Source: Histoplasma ohiense (lineage: Eukaryota > Ascomycota > Eurotiomycetes > Onygenales > Ajellomycetaceae). Taken from it: 64,000 bases of DNA. The stretch lies in contig JAEVHH010000002.1 of assembly GCA_017607445.1 (NCBI GenBank), positions 4,083,501 through 4,147,500 of the forward strand. The letters are read 5' to 3'. The notes under the pieces are model-generated. The model was not told where the DNA came from, searched no databases, and saw nothing but the letters and a program-made list of their open reading frames with translations. Below are positions 1 to 10,697 of this stretch, piece after piece (position 1 is the first letter of the stretch; each line of letters opens with the position of its first letter). The position numbers and the translations under genes were made by a program.

Positions 1-149
1 CTCACAACTGATGCTAATATGAGGTCATGTGACTGCTCATTCTGTTCACTGTGCTCACCATGATCACCGGTGAGCAAAGTGAGCAAGTGAGCAGAGTGAG
101 CAGGATATTTTGTATGAGGACTCAAATATATTTAAACATACTCATTACT
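1..149. repeat. Flank with GTGAGCA repeats and a short inverted repeat
   Basis: No gene seen. TGCTCACC (52-59) pairs with GGTGAGCA (69-76) around a 9-base loop, and GTGAGCA occurs four times at 70-76, 79-85, 87-93 and 96-102. This could be the terminal or subterminal part of a small DNA transposon, or plain tandem repetition. TTACT at 145-149 is the left TSD of the solo LTR that follows. Confidence 0.5.
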
Positions 150-420
150 TGTAAGAGATGGTTCTAGGTGTAATTATGAGAGTAGTGTGAAGTACGCACG
201 TAGAATGTTAAGAAGGTAGCAATCTCTATTATTCAAAGCTAATCGCTGATCTCCTAATATCTACGGATATCAGCGAGCATTATATAGGCGACCACCACGC
301 CCTACGGCCGCCTATGGTGCCGTGTGCTATGTCCATCCTCATTAATTCTAGCGTGTTCTGTGTTCTTCTATCGCCACATAGCTATTTCCTAATATAGATA
401 TCTCCGTTGCGTCTATTACA
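150..420 (-). mobile_element. Solo LTR of Gy-3 (271 bp), inverted
   Basis: The segment is the reverse complement of the two Gy-3 LTRs at 22275-22545 and 29147-29417 and has the same length, 271 bp. It starts TGTAAGAG and ends TATTACA, and is flanked by the 5-bp TSD TTACT (145-149 and 421-425). No internal sequence remains, so it is a solo LTR left by LTR-LTR recombination. It keeps many CpG sites that are TG or CA in the other copies, so it is young or escaped decay. It therefore shows the undecayed form of the family, including the self-primer site AGCGATTAG (complement at 239-247). Confidence 0.93.
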
Positions 421-917
421 TTACTCTTAAATCAAGAAGCTTATCTTCTTGATCATGATCAATTCTATCTCTTATTTCTACTACATCTTTACTTATACTC
501 AGTTACATAGTATGACTATAAGCTCATCTTAAATATACTTCTTCATGATGCATACTTTAAGCATCTGCTCTATCTTGTAAGCTCTACTAAATATTCTTAT
601 TATTTATCTTAGACTGCTGCTGTAGCTATTGCTAGTCATTCTAGATATTTCTTTTGATGTTATATTGTAATCTGTGATAGTGGCACTATCTTCTGACTCA
701 GTGAACAAGCTCAACAACACTATATAAGCCTCAATCTTATCTTATATTCAGTGAGAAGCTTGCTGAGTTAGAGACTCAGTAGCAACATTGATTATCTCTA
801 ATTCAAGATCATGAAGATCTCTACTTGAAGAAACAATTTGTTAATTGAGACAAAACTAAGCTTAATGTAACTAGTTAAGTTTAAAGATACAAATCCCCAG
901 CTCTAAAGAAAAGTTAA
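421..917 (+). other. 5' leader or LTR remnant of Gy-0
   Basis: AT-rich sequence without a gene, directly upstream of the Gy-0 gag reading frame. A TATA-like CTATATAAGC lies at about 720-729, suggesting that part of this stretch is the LTR promoter of Gy-0. I could not fix LTR ends or a primer-binding site because no second copy of this LTR is in the window. Confidence 0.35.
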
Positions 918-1523
918 CTATGATATTCAAGACAGAATTGATTGTTGATAATGAAAAGTATGATATGAAGAAGTTACTCAAACATTGTAATAAGTTGAAG
1001 TAAGCAATAAATACTCAAGAACTTAAGTGCAATTCTTCTACATCATTCAATGAAAAATGTGAAAAGTTGACAGTCTTTCTCAGTCAAATGAACATCTATC
1101 TCACTGCAAATGTATCAAAGTTAGCAGAAGAACTGAATAAAGTCTTGTTAGCATCAGTATTTTTGATAGAATCTGCACTTGATTGATTTGAATCTAGGAT
1201 CAGATCATGATTCCATGAAGTAAAGAAAAATTGAGACAAACAGATTATGAGAATCTTTCACAACTATACTCAATTTATCTATCAGTTACAGCAAACATTT
1301 GAGAACATTGATGAAAAGCATTCTGCAGCTCAGAAGCTATACTGACTTAAACAGACAGAATCATCTGTATGATATATATCTGAATATCAACAGCTGAGCT
1401 CACATCTAAACTGAGATAGTGACATCTTAGCAGCACAATTTTACCAAGAACTGTGTGAAGAAGTCAAGAATGAGATATCAAAGCTAGCTCAGAGATCTGA
1501 AAAATTATCAACAATGATAGAAA
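918..1523 (+). pseudogene. Gy-0 gag, 5' part (interrupted by Gy-1a)
   Basis: A + strand reading frame from ATG 918 runs, with in-frame TAA/TGA stops, to the Gy-1a insertion after 1523. It is hydrophilic, Lys/Glu/Gln-rich and helical, like the capsid part of Ty3/gypsy gag. The frame resumes at 13811 on the far side of Gy-1a. AGAAA (1519-1523) is duplicated at 13811-13815, so the two pieces were once contiguous. The product would be the structural Gag that packages element RNA. No single domain is strong enough for a family name. The call rests on position before the zinc knuckle and pol. Confidence 0.6.
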
Positions 1524-2120
1524 TGTAACAGACATACTTCGATTAACAATCTAGCACTATTCTAATACAGATTACAAATTGATTAAGAAAAGAAAGAGAA
1601 AAGAAATCAGAAGAAAAGGTCATACAAAGAGGGTTCTTATAGAGGAAAGTTCAGAGTGAAAGAATATCAGAAACTGCTCCACAGTGAAGCACAGAGCAGA
1701 AGAATATTAAGAGATATGCATAAGAATCATTAGAAACTACACAAGCACAGAGTGTGGGATGAGGAAATCATTGAGAGCTACACAGAAGAATTGTTAGAGA
1801 CTACATAAGTGTGGAACACAGAGTGAGAGAATGTTAGAAGCTACACAGAAGAATCATTAGAAACTATACAAGTGCAGAGTATAGAATGAAAGAATCATTG
1901 AAAGCTACACAGAAGAATTGTTAGAGACTACATAAGCACAGAACATAGAGTAAAAGAATGTTAAGAGCTATACAGAAGAATTGTTAGAAACTACACAAGC
2001 ACAGAGCACAGAGTGAAAGAACATCAAGAATTACACAAGATCACAATAGTCAGAAATGAGCAGATGCAGAAGAGAAGTTGATTGCATAAGTTAATTACTA
2101 ATAGATGCTAACTCATCACA
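1524..2120 (-). repeat. Gy-1a 3' LTR (597 bp), five internal repeat units
   Basis: Identical in length to the 5' LTR at 13214-13810. The body is a tandem array of a roughly 63-bp unit (start like GAATCGTTAGAAACTAC, end like GCTACACAGAA). I count five units here, four in Gy-1b and three or four in Gy-1d. The 63-bp steps in LTR length (471, 534, 597) fit this. The CT-rich tract and the self-primer complement lie near the 1524 side. Confidence 0.88.
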
Positions 2121-4621
2121 TTATCCCTCTCTATCAGAATGAGTGAGAACTTATAGATGTCAAGAGCAGCAGTGTTCTTCAAGACAGACATGAGTTTCCA
2201 GATCAGATGATTGTATTCTACTCATTTGACAAGGTATTTATAGCAGTGATGATTGATTCTATTGTCAAGAATTGCTTTGATTTTCCACTTGAGTTTATTG
2301 TCTTCTTCTATGATGACAGATGACTGTCAATCAGAGATTCTCTGTAAGAGAAATGAATTCTCAGCTGTGGGTTGGAGCAGGTTTGTATGAAAGACATTGT
2401 GAATGTCAGATAGAGTGTTGAGTCAATAATCATGTGTGTCTAGCACTTCTTTCACTGTATACTTGATGTGATGATAATCTAGTATATGCAAGAAATGATT
2501 CATTCTTATATTTTTAAGATTCTGTCAGACTTTGTCTTCTATATGATATTGAGTTGCAGAACTTCTTCTGATGTTTGTTTGATTCTTATAATTTTACTGA
2601 ACACTGATCATTGAAGCTTCTGCTCATTTGCAGACTTTCTTCAGCTTGCTCACAATGTTCTCTGCTGTTTGTATGAGACTGTGGATGTACACAGTTTCTC
2701 AGAAAGTCTCAGAGAAGTTCAGAATCTCTAAGTTGTATTCATATAGAAGAAAAAATGAGCTTACATCTGTCATAGCAGAATCTCAATCATTAATTGCAAT
2801 CTCAGCATATGACAGCAGATTGCTTCAATTGTCTTGTGCATAATTGCAGAACTTACAGAGAATGTTTTTTATCATTTATATCATTCTTTCAGTAGCTTCA
2901 TCAGTCTCTGAGTGATACACTGTTGATAACTTTTATTCAATTCATAATAATTGACATACACAGGCTCAGAGTGTGCTGATGAATTGACTGTTTCTATCTG
3001 ACACAATGAATGAAGACAGATCATGCATACAATAGAACAGACTTCTGATGAAGACATCTGCAACTACTTCAATATCCATCTTATCACAGAGCTGTAGTAT
3101 TACATCCTTGCTGAGTCAGTTGACAATGACTAGAATGTTCATAGAATCTCCACTTTCAAGTAAGAAAACTGCAAAATCAATAGCTATATCACATCAAATT
3201 CAGTCAGAGACAGATAGAAGCTTCAGCATCTCTTTTCAGCATTCACATCATATCATCACTGAGTCACAGCAATCACAGTTGTGTATGAATCAGTGTATAT
3301 CTTTCAATATATCTGACTAATAAAATTCTCAGACAACAATGTTGTACATGATTTTGCATTCTGAGTGTCTGATCATCAGTGAGTCATGAATTTCTTGCAT
3401 GATCTGTGTTTATAGAGATTCTGAATTGAGAACTCATTATCTATCTCAAAAGTGTAAGCAGTTGTCATCATTGATTGAATATGCTGAGATATTCATTCTT
3501 GAGTATACATCTGTGGGGAATCAAGATGCTCTGCTTTATACAGCTTCAGCAGTTTGTTGCCAGAATTCATCTGCTTCTATCACTAGCTTTCATTGTTCTT
3601 TGAGTGAGGATTTTTGAGCTTGAGACTGATTGATATATACACAGAGTTCATCTGATTGTGTAGAACTTCTTATGATTGCAGAGTTGATTAATCAATGCTC
3701 TCAGTGTTTTCATCTGTCATTCAAGTCATCAGATAATATATCTTGTTCTTGATGAGACAGAGCATCTACAAGAGTGTTCTCTACTTCAGATCAATAACAA
3801 ATTGTGAATGAAAAACAGCTAAGAAACAATGATCAACATATATATCTCTCAGTGAGTTTATAAGTGATTGTGAAGTACTCTAGATTCTTATGATCAGTGA
3901 CAATTTCAAATCTCTCAACACTCATAAGTTTGAACTCTCATTCTTCAAAACATTATATGATCACTAGAAGCTTCTTGTTGTAGATCTTGTAGTTGCATTC
4001 AGCAGACAACATCTTTTTCAAGATGAAGATATAAAATTATAGAACATCTTCATTATTGTATTGCATTAGTGTCTCATCTACTACATAATCTGAAACATCT
4101 GTTTCAAGAATTATATGCTTATCTGAATTGAATGATTGCAGCATTGAGGCATTTGTGAACATACACTTCAGCTTTTTGAATGCTGTGTCTGCTTTGTCAG
4201 TTCATTGAAATACAGTGTCTTTCTGAATCAGATTCATCAGTGATTGTATGATATCAGAGAAGTCTTTGATGAATCTTCAGTAAAAGTTGATGAATTCTAG
4301 AAAGCTTCTAGTTCTTTTTATCAAAACTGATATCTCTCAGTTGAGAATTGCTTCTATCTTCTTAGAATTCATGCATATGCCTTTTTCAGCTTCAATGATG
4401 AATTCTAGATAGATTATAGACTTGATCTCAAAGTTGCATTTGTCAATGTTCACTTGCAGTTCAGCTTTTCATAGATGATCAAGCACTTGTCATACATGTT
4501 TACAGTGCTCAGTGAACAATTCATCAGTGAAGATCAAGATATTGTTCATGTACATTGAGATGATCTCATCAAGCAGATCTCATAGAGCTCAGTTAATGTA
4601 TTTCTAAAACATACTTGAAAC
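2108..4621 (-). pseudogene. Gy-1a pol, 3' half (RT end to chromodomain)
   Basis: Minus-strand pol fragment separated from its 5' half by Gy-1b. Order from 4621 downward: end of RT, RNase H, integrase, chromodomain. It is closely parallel to Gy-1b 7650-5143. The reading frame ends with TAG at 2108-2110, about 10 bp inside the LTR, so the polypurine tract is itself coding. Many TGA codons replace Trp or Arg. GAAAC at 4617-4621 is the TSD of Gy-1b. The protein would be the Ty3/gypsy Pol that copies and integrates the element. It cannot be made from this copy. Confidence 0.85.
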
Positions 4622-5155
4622 TGTAACAGACGTACTTCGATTAACGATCTAGCACTATTTTAATACAGATTACAAATTGATTAAGAAAGGAAAGAGAAAA
4701 GAAATCAGAAGAAAAAGGTTGTATGAAGAGGGTTCTTATAGAGGAAAGTTCAAAGTGAAAGAATATCAGAAGCCACTTCACAGTGAAGTGCAGAGTGAAA
4801 GAACATTAAGAGATATGTGTAAGAATTGTTAGAAACTATATAAGTGTGGAGTGTAGAGTGAGGGAATCATTGAGAGCTATGCAGAAGAATTGTTAGAGAC
4901 TATATAAGTGTGGAATATGAAGTGGAAGAATGTTAGAAGCTATATGAAAGAATTGTTAGAGACTATATAAGTGTGAAGCACAGAGCAGAAGAATGTTAAG
5001 AGCTATATAAAAGAATTGTTAGAAACTATACAAACACAGAGCACAGAGTGGAAGAACATTGAGAGTTATGTGAGATCACAATGATCAGAAATGAGTGAAT
5101 GCAGAAGAGAAGTTGATTGTATAAGTTAATTACTAATGAATACTAATCTGTCACA
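4622..5155 (-). repeat. Gy-1b 3' LTR (534 bp)
   Basis: TGTAACAGACG...ATCTGTCACA on +. It has four 63-bp internal units. Next to it at 5156 on + is TTATCCCCCTCTATC, which on the minus strand is the polypurine tract GATAGAGGGGGATAA just before the 3' LTR. The pol stop codon lies inside the LTR at 5143-5145. Confidence 0.9.
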
Positions 5156-8100
5156 TTATCCCCCTCTATCAGAGTGAGTGAGAACTTGTAGATGTTGAGA
5201 GTGGCAGTGTTCTTCAAGATGAATGTGGGTTCCCAGATCAGATGATTGTATTCTATTCATTTGATGAGATATTCACAGTGATGATGGTTGATTCTATTGT
5301 CAAGAATTGCTTCAATTTCCCACTCAAGTTCATTGTCTTTTTCTATGATAATTGGTGGCTGTCAATTGAAGATTCTCTGTGAGGGGAATGGATCCTCAGC
5401 TGCAGATCAGAGCAGGTTTGTATGAAAGATGTTGTGAATGTCAGATGAGATATTGAGTTGATAATTGTGTATGCTTAGCACTTTCTTCACTGTATACTTG
5501 ATGTGATGATAATCTAGTGTATGTGAGAGATGGTCTGTTTTTATGTTCTTGAGATTCAGTTAGACTTTGTCTTCTATATAATATTGAATTGCAGAACTTC
5601 TTCTGATGTTTGTTTGATTCTTGTAATCTTGCTGAGTGCTGATTATTGAAGCTTCTGTTCATTTGTAAACTTTCTTCAGTTTGCTCATGATATTCTCTGC
5701 TGTCTGTATAAGGCTGCAGGTGTATGTGGTTTCTTGAAGAGTCTCAGAGAAGTTCAGAATCTCTAAGTTGTATTTATGTAGAAGAAAGAATGAGCTTATA
5801 TCTGTTGTAGTGAAATCTTGACTGTTAATTGCAATCTCAGTGTACAGCAGCAGATTGCTTCAGTTGTCTTGTGCATAATTACAGAACTTATAAAGAATGT
5901 TCTTTATCATTTGTATCATTCTCTTGATAGCTCTATCAGTCTCTGAATGATATGCTGTTGATAACTTTTGTTCAATTCTTAGCAATTGACATACATGGGC
6001 TCAGAGTGTGCTGATGAATTGACTGTCTCTATCTGACACAATAGATGAAGACAGACTGTGTATATAATAGAACAGACTTCTGATGAAAATGTCTGCAACT
6101 ATTTTGACATTCATCTTGTCACAGAACTGTAGTATTATACTCTTGCTGAGTCAGTTGACAATGACTAGAATGTTTGTAGAATCTTCACTCTTGAGCAAGA
6201 AAACTGCAAAATTGATAGCTATATCACATCAAGTTTGATTGAGAACAGATAGAGGCTTCAGCATTTCTTTTTGATATTCATGTTATACTGTCACTGAGCT
6301 GCAGTGATCACAGTTGTGTATGAACTGATGTATATCTTTCAATATATCTGATCAGTAGAATTCTCAGATAATGATGTTGTACATGATTTCATATTCTGAG
6401 TACTTGATCATTGATAAGTCATGAATTTCTTGCATGATCTGTGTTCATAGAGATTCTGAATTGAGAATCCATTGTCTATCTTGAAAGTGTAAGCAGTTGT
6501 CATTGTTGATTGAATATGCTGAGATATCTGTTCTTGAGTATACATCTGTGGGGAATTGAGATGCTTTGCTTTGTATGACTTTGATGACTTGTTGTCAGAA
6601 TTCATCTGCTTTTACTGCTAGTTTTCATTGTTCTTTGAGTGAGGGTTCTTGAGCTCAGAACTGGTTGATATGTACATAAGATTTGTCTGATTGTGTAGAA
6701 CTTTCTATAATTGCAGAGTTGATTAACTGATGCTCTTGATGTTTTCATCTGTCATTCAAGTCATCAGATAATATATCTTGTTCTCAGTGGAACAGAGCAT
6801 CTGCAAGAGTGTTCTCTACTTCAGATTGATAATGAATTGTGAATGAAAAATGGCTAAGAAATAATGATCAATGCATATATCTTTCAGTGAGTTTATAAGT
6901 GATTGTGAAGTACTCTAAGTTCTTATGATCAGTAACAATCTCAAACTTCTCAACACTCATAAGTTTGAACTTTCATTCTTTGAGATATTGTATGATTGCT
7001 AGAAGCTTCTTGTTGTAGATCTTGTAGTTGTATTTGATGAGTGACATCTTTTTTGAGATGAAGATATAAGGTTATAGAACATCTTTGTTATCATATTACA
7101 TCAGTATCTCATCTACTATATAATCTGAGATGTCTGTTTCAAGAATTGTATGCTTATCTGAATTGAATGATTGCAGCATTGAGGTGTTTGTGAATATATG
7201 CTTCAGCTTTTTGAATGCTGCATTCACTTTGTCAGTTCATTGAAATACAGCATCTTTTCAGATCAGATCTGTCAGTGATTGTACAATATTGAAGAAGTCT
7301 TTGATGAATCTTTGATAGAAGTTGATGAATTCTAGAAAGCTTCTAGTCTCTTTTACTGAGACTGATGTCTCTCAGTTGAGGATTGCTTCCATCTTCTTAG
7401 AATCCATGTGTACATCTTTTTCAGCTTTGATGATGAATTCTAGATAGATTGTAGACTTAGTCTTGAAGTTGCATTTGTCAATGTTCACTTGCAGTTCAGC
7501 TTCTCATAGACAGTCAAACATTTGTTGTATGTGTTTGCAGTGCTCAGTGAGCAATTCATCAGTGAAGATCAGAATATCATTCATGTATACTGAGATGATC
7601 TTGTCAAGCAGATCTCATAGAGCTCAGTTAATGTATTTCTGAAACATGCTCAGAGTATTCACTAATTCAAAGAGAGTCACTGTTCATTTGTATAATCTGT
7701 AATGTGTACAAAAGACAGTTAGCCATTCATCACCTTCATTAATTCTTATCTTGTAGAAGGCCACAGAGATGTCAAGTTTTGTAAATCATTTCACTTTTTC
7801 TATTCATTTGAGTGTTTCATTGATGAGTGGAAGAGAGTATTGATTCTTCTGTGTAATCTTATTGAGTTCTTGATAGTCAACACAGAATTGTAAGCCTTCT
7901 TCTGATTTCTTTGCAAACAGTACAGATGCTGCAGTGAGTGAGTTGCTAATATGAATGAAGTTTTTGTCTAATAATTCATTGAGCATTTTTCATAGAACAA
8001 AGAGTTTGTTGTGTGATATGCTGTAGAGAAAATCTCAGAGTGATTGCAGATTCTTATTATTTTTCTTGATGAGTTCAATTGTATGATCTATACCACATTC

Positions 8101-9662
8101 TCAGTGAGGAGGAAGCTTTTCAGCTTCTTTTTCATTGAATACATCTGTGAAATCTTTGTATAATTCAGATAGTTCTTTGCACAGTTTTTTGAGATTCTTG
8201 AGTTCTAGTTTCTCTAACATCTTTTTGATATTCACTATACTAGCAGTGAACACTTGAATGTTCTTCTTCTCATGCATTTGATGAGTTAGTAGTTTGTATG
8301 CTTCTGCTGATATCTGAGTGAGATCAGTGGTTCTATCAACATCTTTCTCATAAACACAGTCATCTTCTGAGAAAATAAGACAGTGATTGCATGCATTCAA
8401 CAAGGTTTCAAATTCTGTGAGTCATGATAGGCTGAGTATTAGATCATACTCAAGGTTTTGTATTTTGTATATATATACATTCTTTTTCTTGTGTTCTTCT
8501 ACATTGACATTAAATCTTATCATGTTGTAGAAGACAGATTCTCTGAAGTCATTAAATTCACTGAGCTTACACAGCTTGAGAAAGAGAATACACTGAAGCT
8601 TATACTTCTCAATCAGCTGAGTGTCTATAAGAGTGTAATGAAGAAAACCACTGTCTATCATTGCTCATATATTGACTAGGCTATTTACAATGACAGAAAT
8701 CATGATTGTGTCTGTTTGTATTTTCTGCTTGAATCTTCAGCTAGCTTTCTGCTTCTTGAGCTCTCATCTATATTTTAGAGCAAGAGCTCATCTTTTCTCT
8801 GTTCTTGTCTGTCCACAGATGACACAGTGTTCACATGCATGGAGGGTTTATTCAGAGTGATCACATTCAGATATTGATTCATAAAGTGCTCTGACTTATC
8901 ACAGTATATGCAGACTTCTCTGATGATTTGATCAGCAGTGTTCTTCTCTGAGATGTTGAAGATTCTCAAGTGATTTGCATTTATGTGTGGAACTCAGTTC
9001 ATTGATTCTGATTCAAAGATGGGGGGTGCTGCAGAGTGGTTTGAAGCATATACATTTGTTCAGCAGAATCCTCTGCAATTTTGAAGCACACAGAACTGAA
9101 ACAGATTGTTGTTCAACAAACAAAGATCAGTACAGAATTCACTGTATATTGAGAACTTTGAACACTCTATACTTCAGTTATACAACTGAAAGTTCAAGTT
9201 CTTGAACAATATGTTGATCTTGATAGTGTTGTTCCAGTCTTGTCCACCTGCTTCTAGAAGCTTGCAATTGAATTCAGAAAGATAAGTTGTCAATACAACA
9301 TTCATCTGATGAGTCTGATTAAGCCAGTTCAACACCTTGACTTGAAGTGTAGAATTGAGGAAGAGAGAGTTGAGTTGTCAGAAGACTAGCTCTGATATAC
9401 ACTGATCATTCTGACAATAGCTCATTCAGAATTGAAATTTTGCTAACACATCATCATTCAATCTGCTATAAATATACCACACTTGATTGAATAGTGAGTC
9501 TATTGCTTGTCCATTGATGTTCAATTTAGTGTTTATTTTTGACTTTCATATGAGATAGAGTGCTAGATCTTTCTTGTATTTGTTGAGGATTGAAAGCTTC
9601 TCTCTTGAGGACTTTTCATGAGGTGTGGGTGTAGAAGGAATGGTGAACACAGAAGTGCTCAT
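5143..9662 (-). pseudogene. Gy-1b Gag-Pol polyprotein, decayed
   Basis: About 1,500 codons from ATG 9662 (MSTSVFTIPSTPTS) to TAG 5143. Order: Ser/Thr-rich N-terminus and gag; CCHC-type knuckle near 8870-8915 (C-x2-C-x4-H-x4-Y, last Cys lost); aspartic protease with IDSG near 8655; RT with a YMND motif near 7570-7595 where YMDD is expected; RNase H (around 7100-6850); integrase; C-terminal chromodomain (EWEIEAILDNR). Frames are closed by TGA codons at positions where Arg or Trp is expected. It is the replication protein of a chromoviral Ty3/gypsy element, and the RT active site is mutated. The last codons overlap the polypurine tract and LTR. Gag and Pol seem to share one frame, but decay makes this uncertain. 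Confidence 0.85.
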
Positions 9663-10163
9663 CTTAGCAAGTCATTATTGCAATTCAGTCATCTGTAGCA
9701 CTTACTGCTGAAGGATACTTTATAGATCTAAGTTGTCATTCACTGTGTTCAGATGTGATGAATGTTTGTAGAATTGTTTGTAGTTCATTTCAATATCTAA
9801 GAACATGTAATAATAGTAAAAGAAAAGAAATACTTATAGACACTCAGTTCTCTTACAGACACTATTCACAGTGTTGCAGTGCTAAGCTTGATCAAGCTTC
9901 TTTGTGAACACTATTCACAGTATTACAGTTTGTAGACATTTGAGCCTTGTAGAACACAGTCAATTGTGTTTCAGATGCTTAAACACAACAGTCTATATAA
10001 CTAATAATAAGAGCACTCAGACTCATGAGAGATCTCTTGTAATGACTAGACACTCAGATCTGTAAACAATGCACTCAGATGTAAGAACTGATAACAACAC
10101 ACTCAGATGTAAGAACTAATAACAAGACACTCAGATTTTAAACACAGAAGAATCAATTTGTAA
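9663..10163 (-). promoter_or_regulatory. Gy-1b 5' leader with self-primer binding site
   Basis: Noncoding leader between the 5' LTR and the gag ATG. On + it contains several ACTCAG repeats (about 10010-10140). Next to the LTR, GAATCAATTTGTAA (10150-10163) is the likely primer-binding site. On the sense (minus) strand it pairs with a site inside the LTR at about 10212-10224, allowing for CG decayed to TG in one and CA in the other. The same leader precedes gag in Gy-1a (12709-13213), Gy-1d (39840-40360) and Gy-1c. Confidence 0.7.
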
Positions 10164-10697
10164 TGTAACAGACATACTTCAATTAATGATCTAACACTAT
10201 TCTAATACAGATTATGAATTGATTAAGAAAGGAAAGAGAAAAGAAATCAGAAGAAAAAGATCATACAAAGAGAATTCTTATAGAGAAAAGTTCAGAGTGA
10301 AAGAATATCAGAAACCACTCCACAGTGAAGCATGAAGCAGAAGAACATTAAGAGATACATATAAGAATCATTAGAAACTACACAAGCACAGAGTGTGGGG
10401 CAGGGGAATCATTGAGAGCTACATAGAAGAATTGTTAGAGACTATATAAATGCAGAACATGAAGCAGAAGAACATTAGAAGCTATACAGAAGAATTATTA
10501 GAGACTATACAAGTGTGAAGCACAGAGCAGAAGAATATTAAGAGCTACATAAAAGAATTGTTAGAAACTACACAAGCACAGAGCATGGAGTGAAAGAACA
10601 TTGAGAGTTACACAAAGTCACAACAGCCAGAAACAAGCAGGTGCAGAAGGGGAGTTGATTGCATAAGTTAATTACTAACAGATGCTAACCCGTCACA
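10164..10697 (-). repeat. Gy-1b 5' LTR (534 bp)
   Basis: Same length as its partner. On the sense strand a long CT-rich run (complement of AAGAAAGGAAAGAGAAAAG) precedes AATCAATTCATAATC. This looks like a fungal transcription-start region followed by the start of R, which is also the self-primer. Confidence 0.9.

Larger units (their letters stand above)
4622..10697 (-). mobile_element. Gy-1b: complete gypsy element nested in Gy-1a
   Basis: Two 534-bp LTRs (4622-5155 and 10164-10697) bound a 6,076-bp element. The TSD GAAAC is at 4617-4621 and 10698-10702. On either side the Gy-1a pol reads through: compare the uninterrupted Gy-1d at about 37830. The LTRs differ from each other mostly as TG in one and CA in the other at the same dinucleotide, so both decayed from CG after insertion. 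Confidence 0.95.

Noticed and set aside
1720..2050. Regular 63-bp units suggesting a CRISPR array
   Set aside because: Units are contiguous and degenerate, lie inside an LTR, and have no unique spacers; the setting is a fungal genome.
8458..8860. + strand open frames opposite Gy-1 protease/knuckle, repeated at 11504-11930 and 38849-39061
   Set aside because: They recur only because the elements are repeated; the minus-strand frames carry the IDSG and CCHC motifs, and the + frames have no domain and lie in coding sequence.
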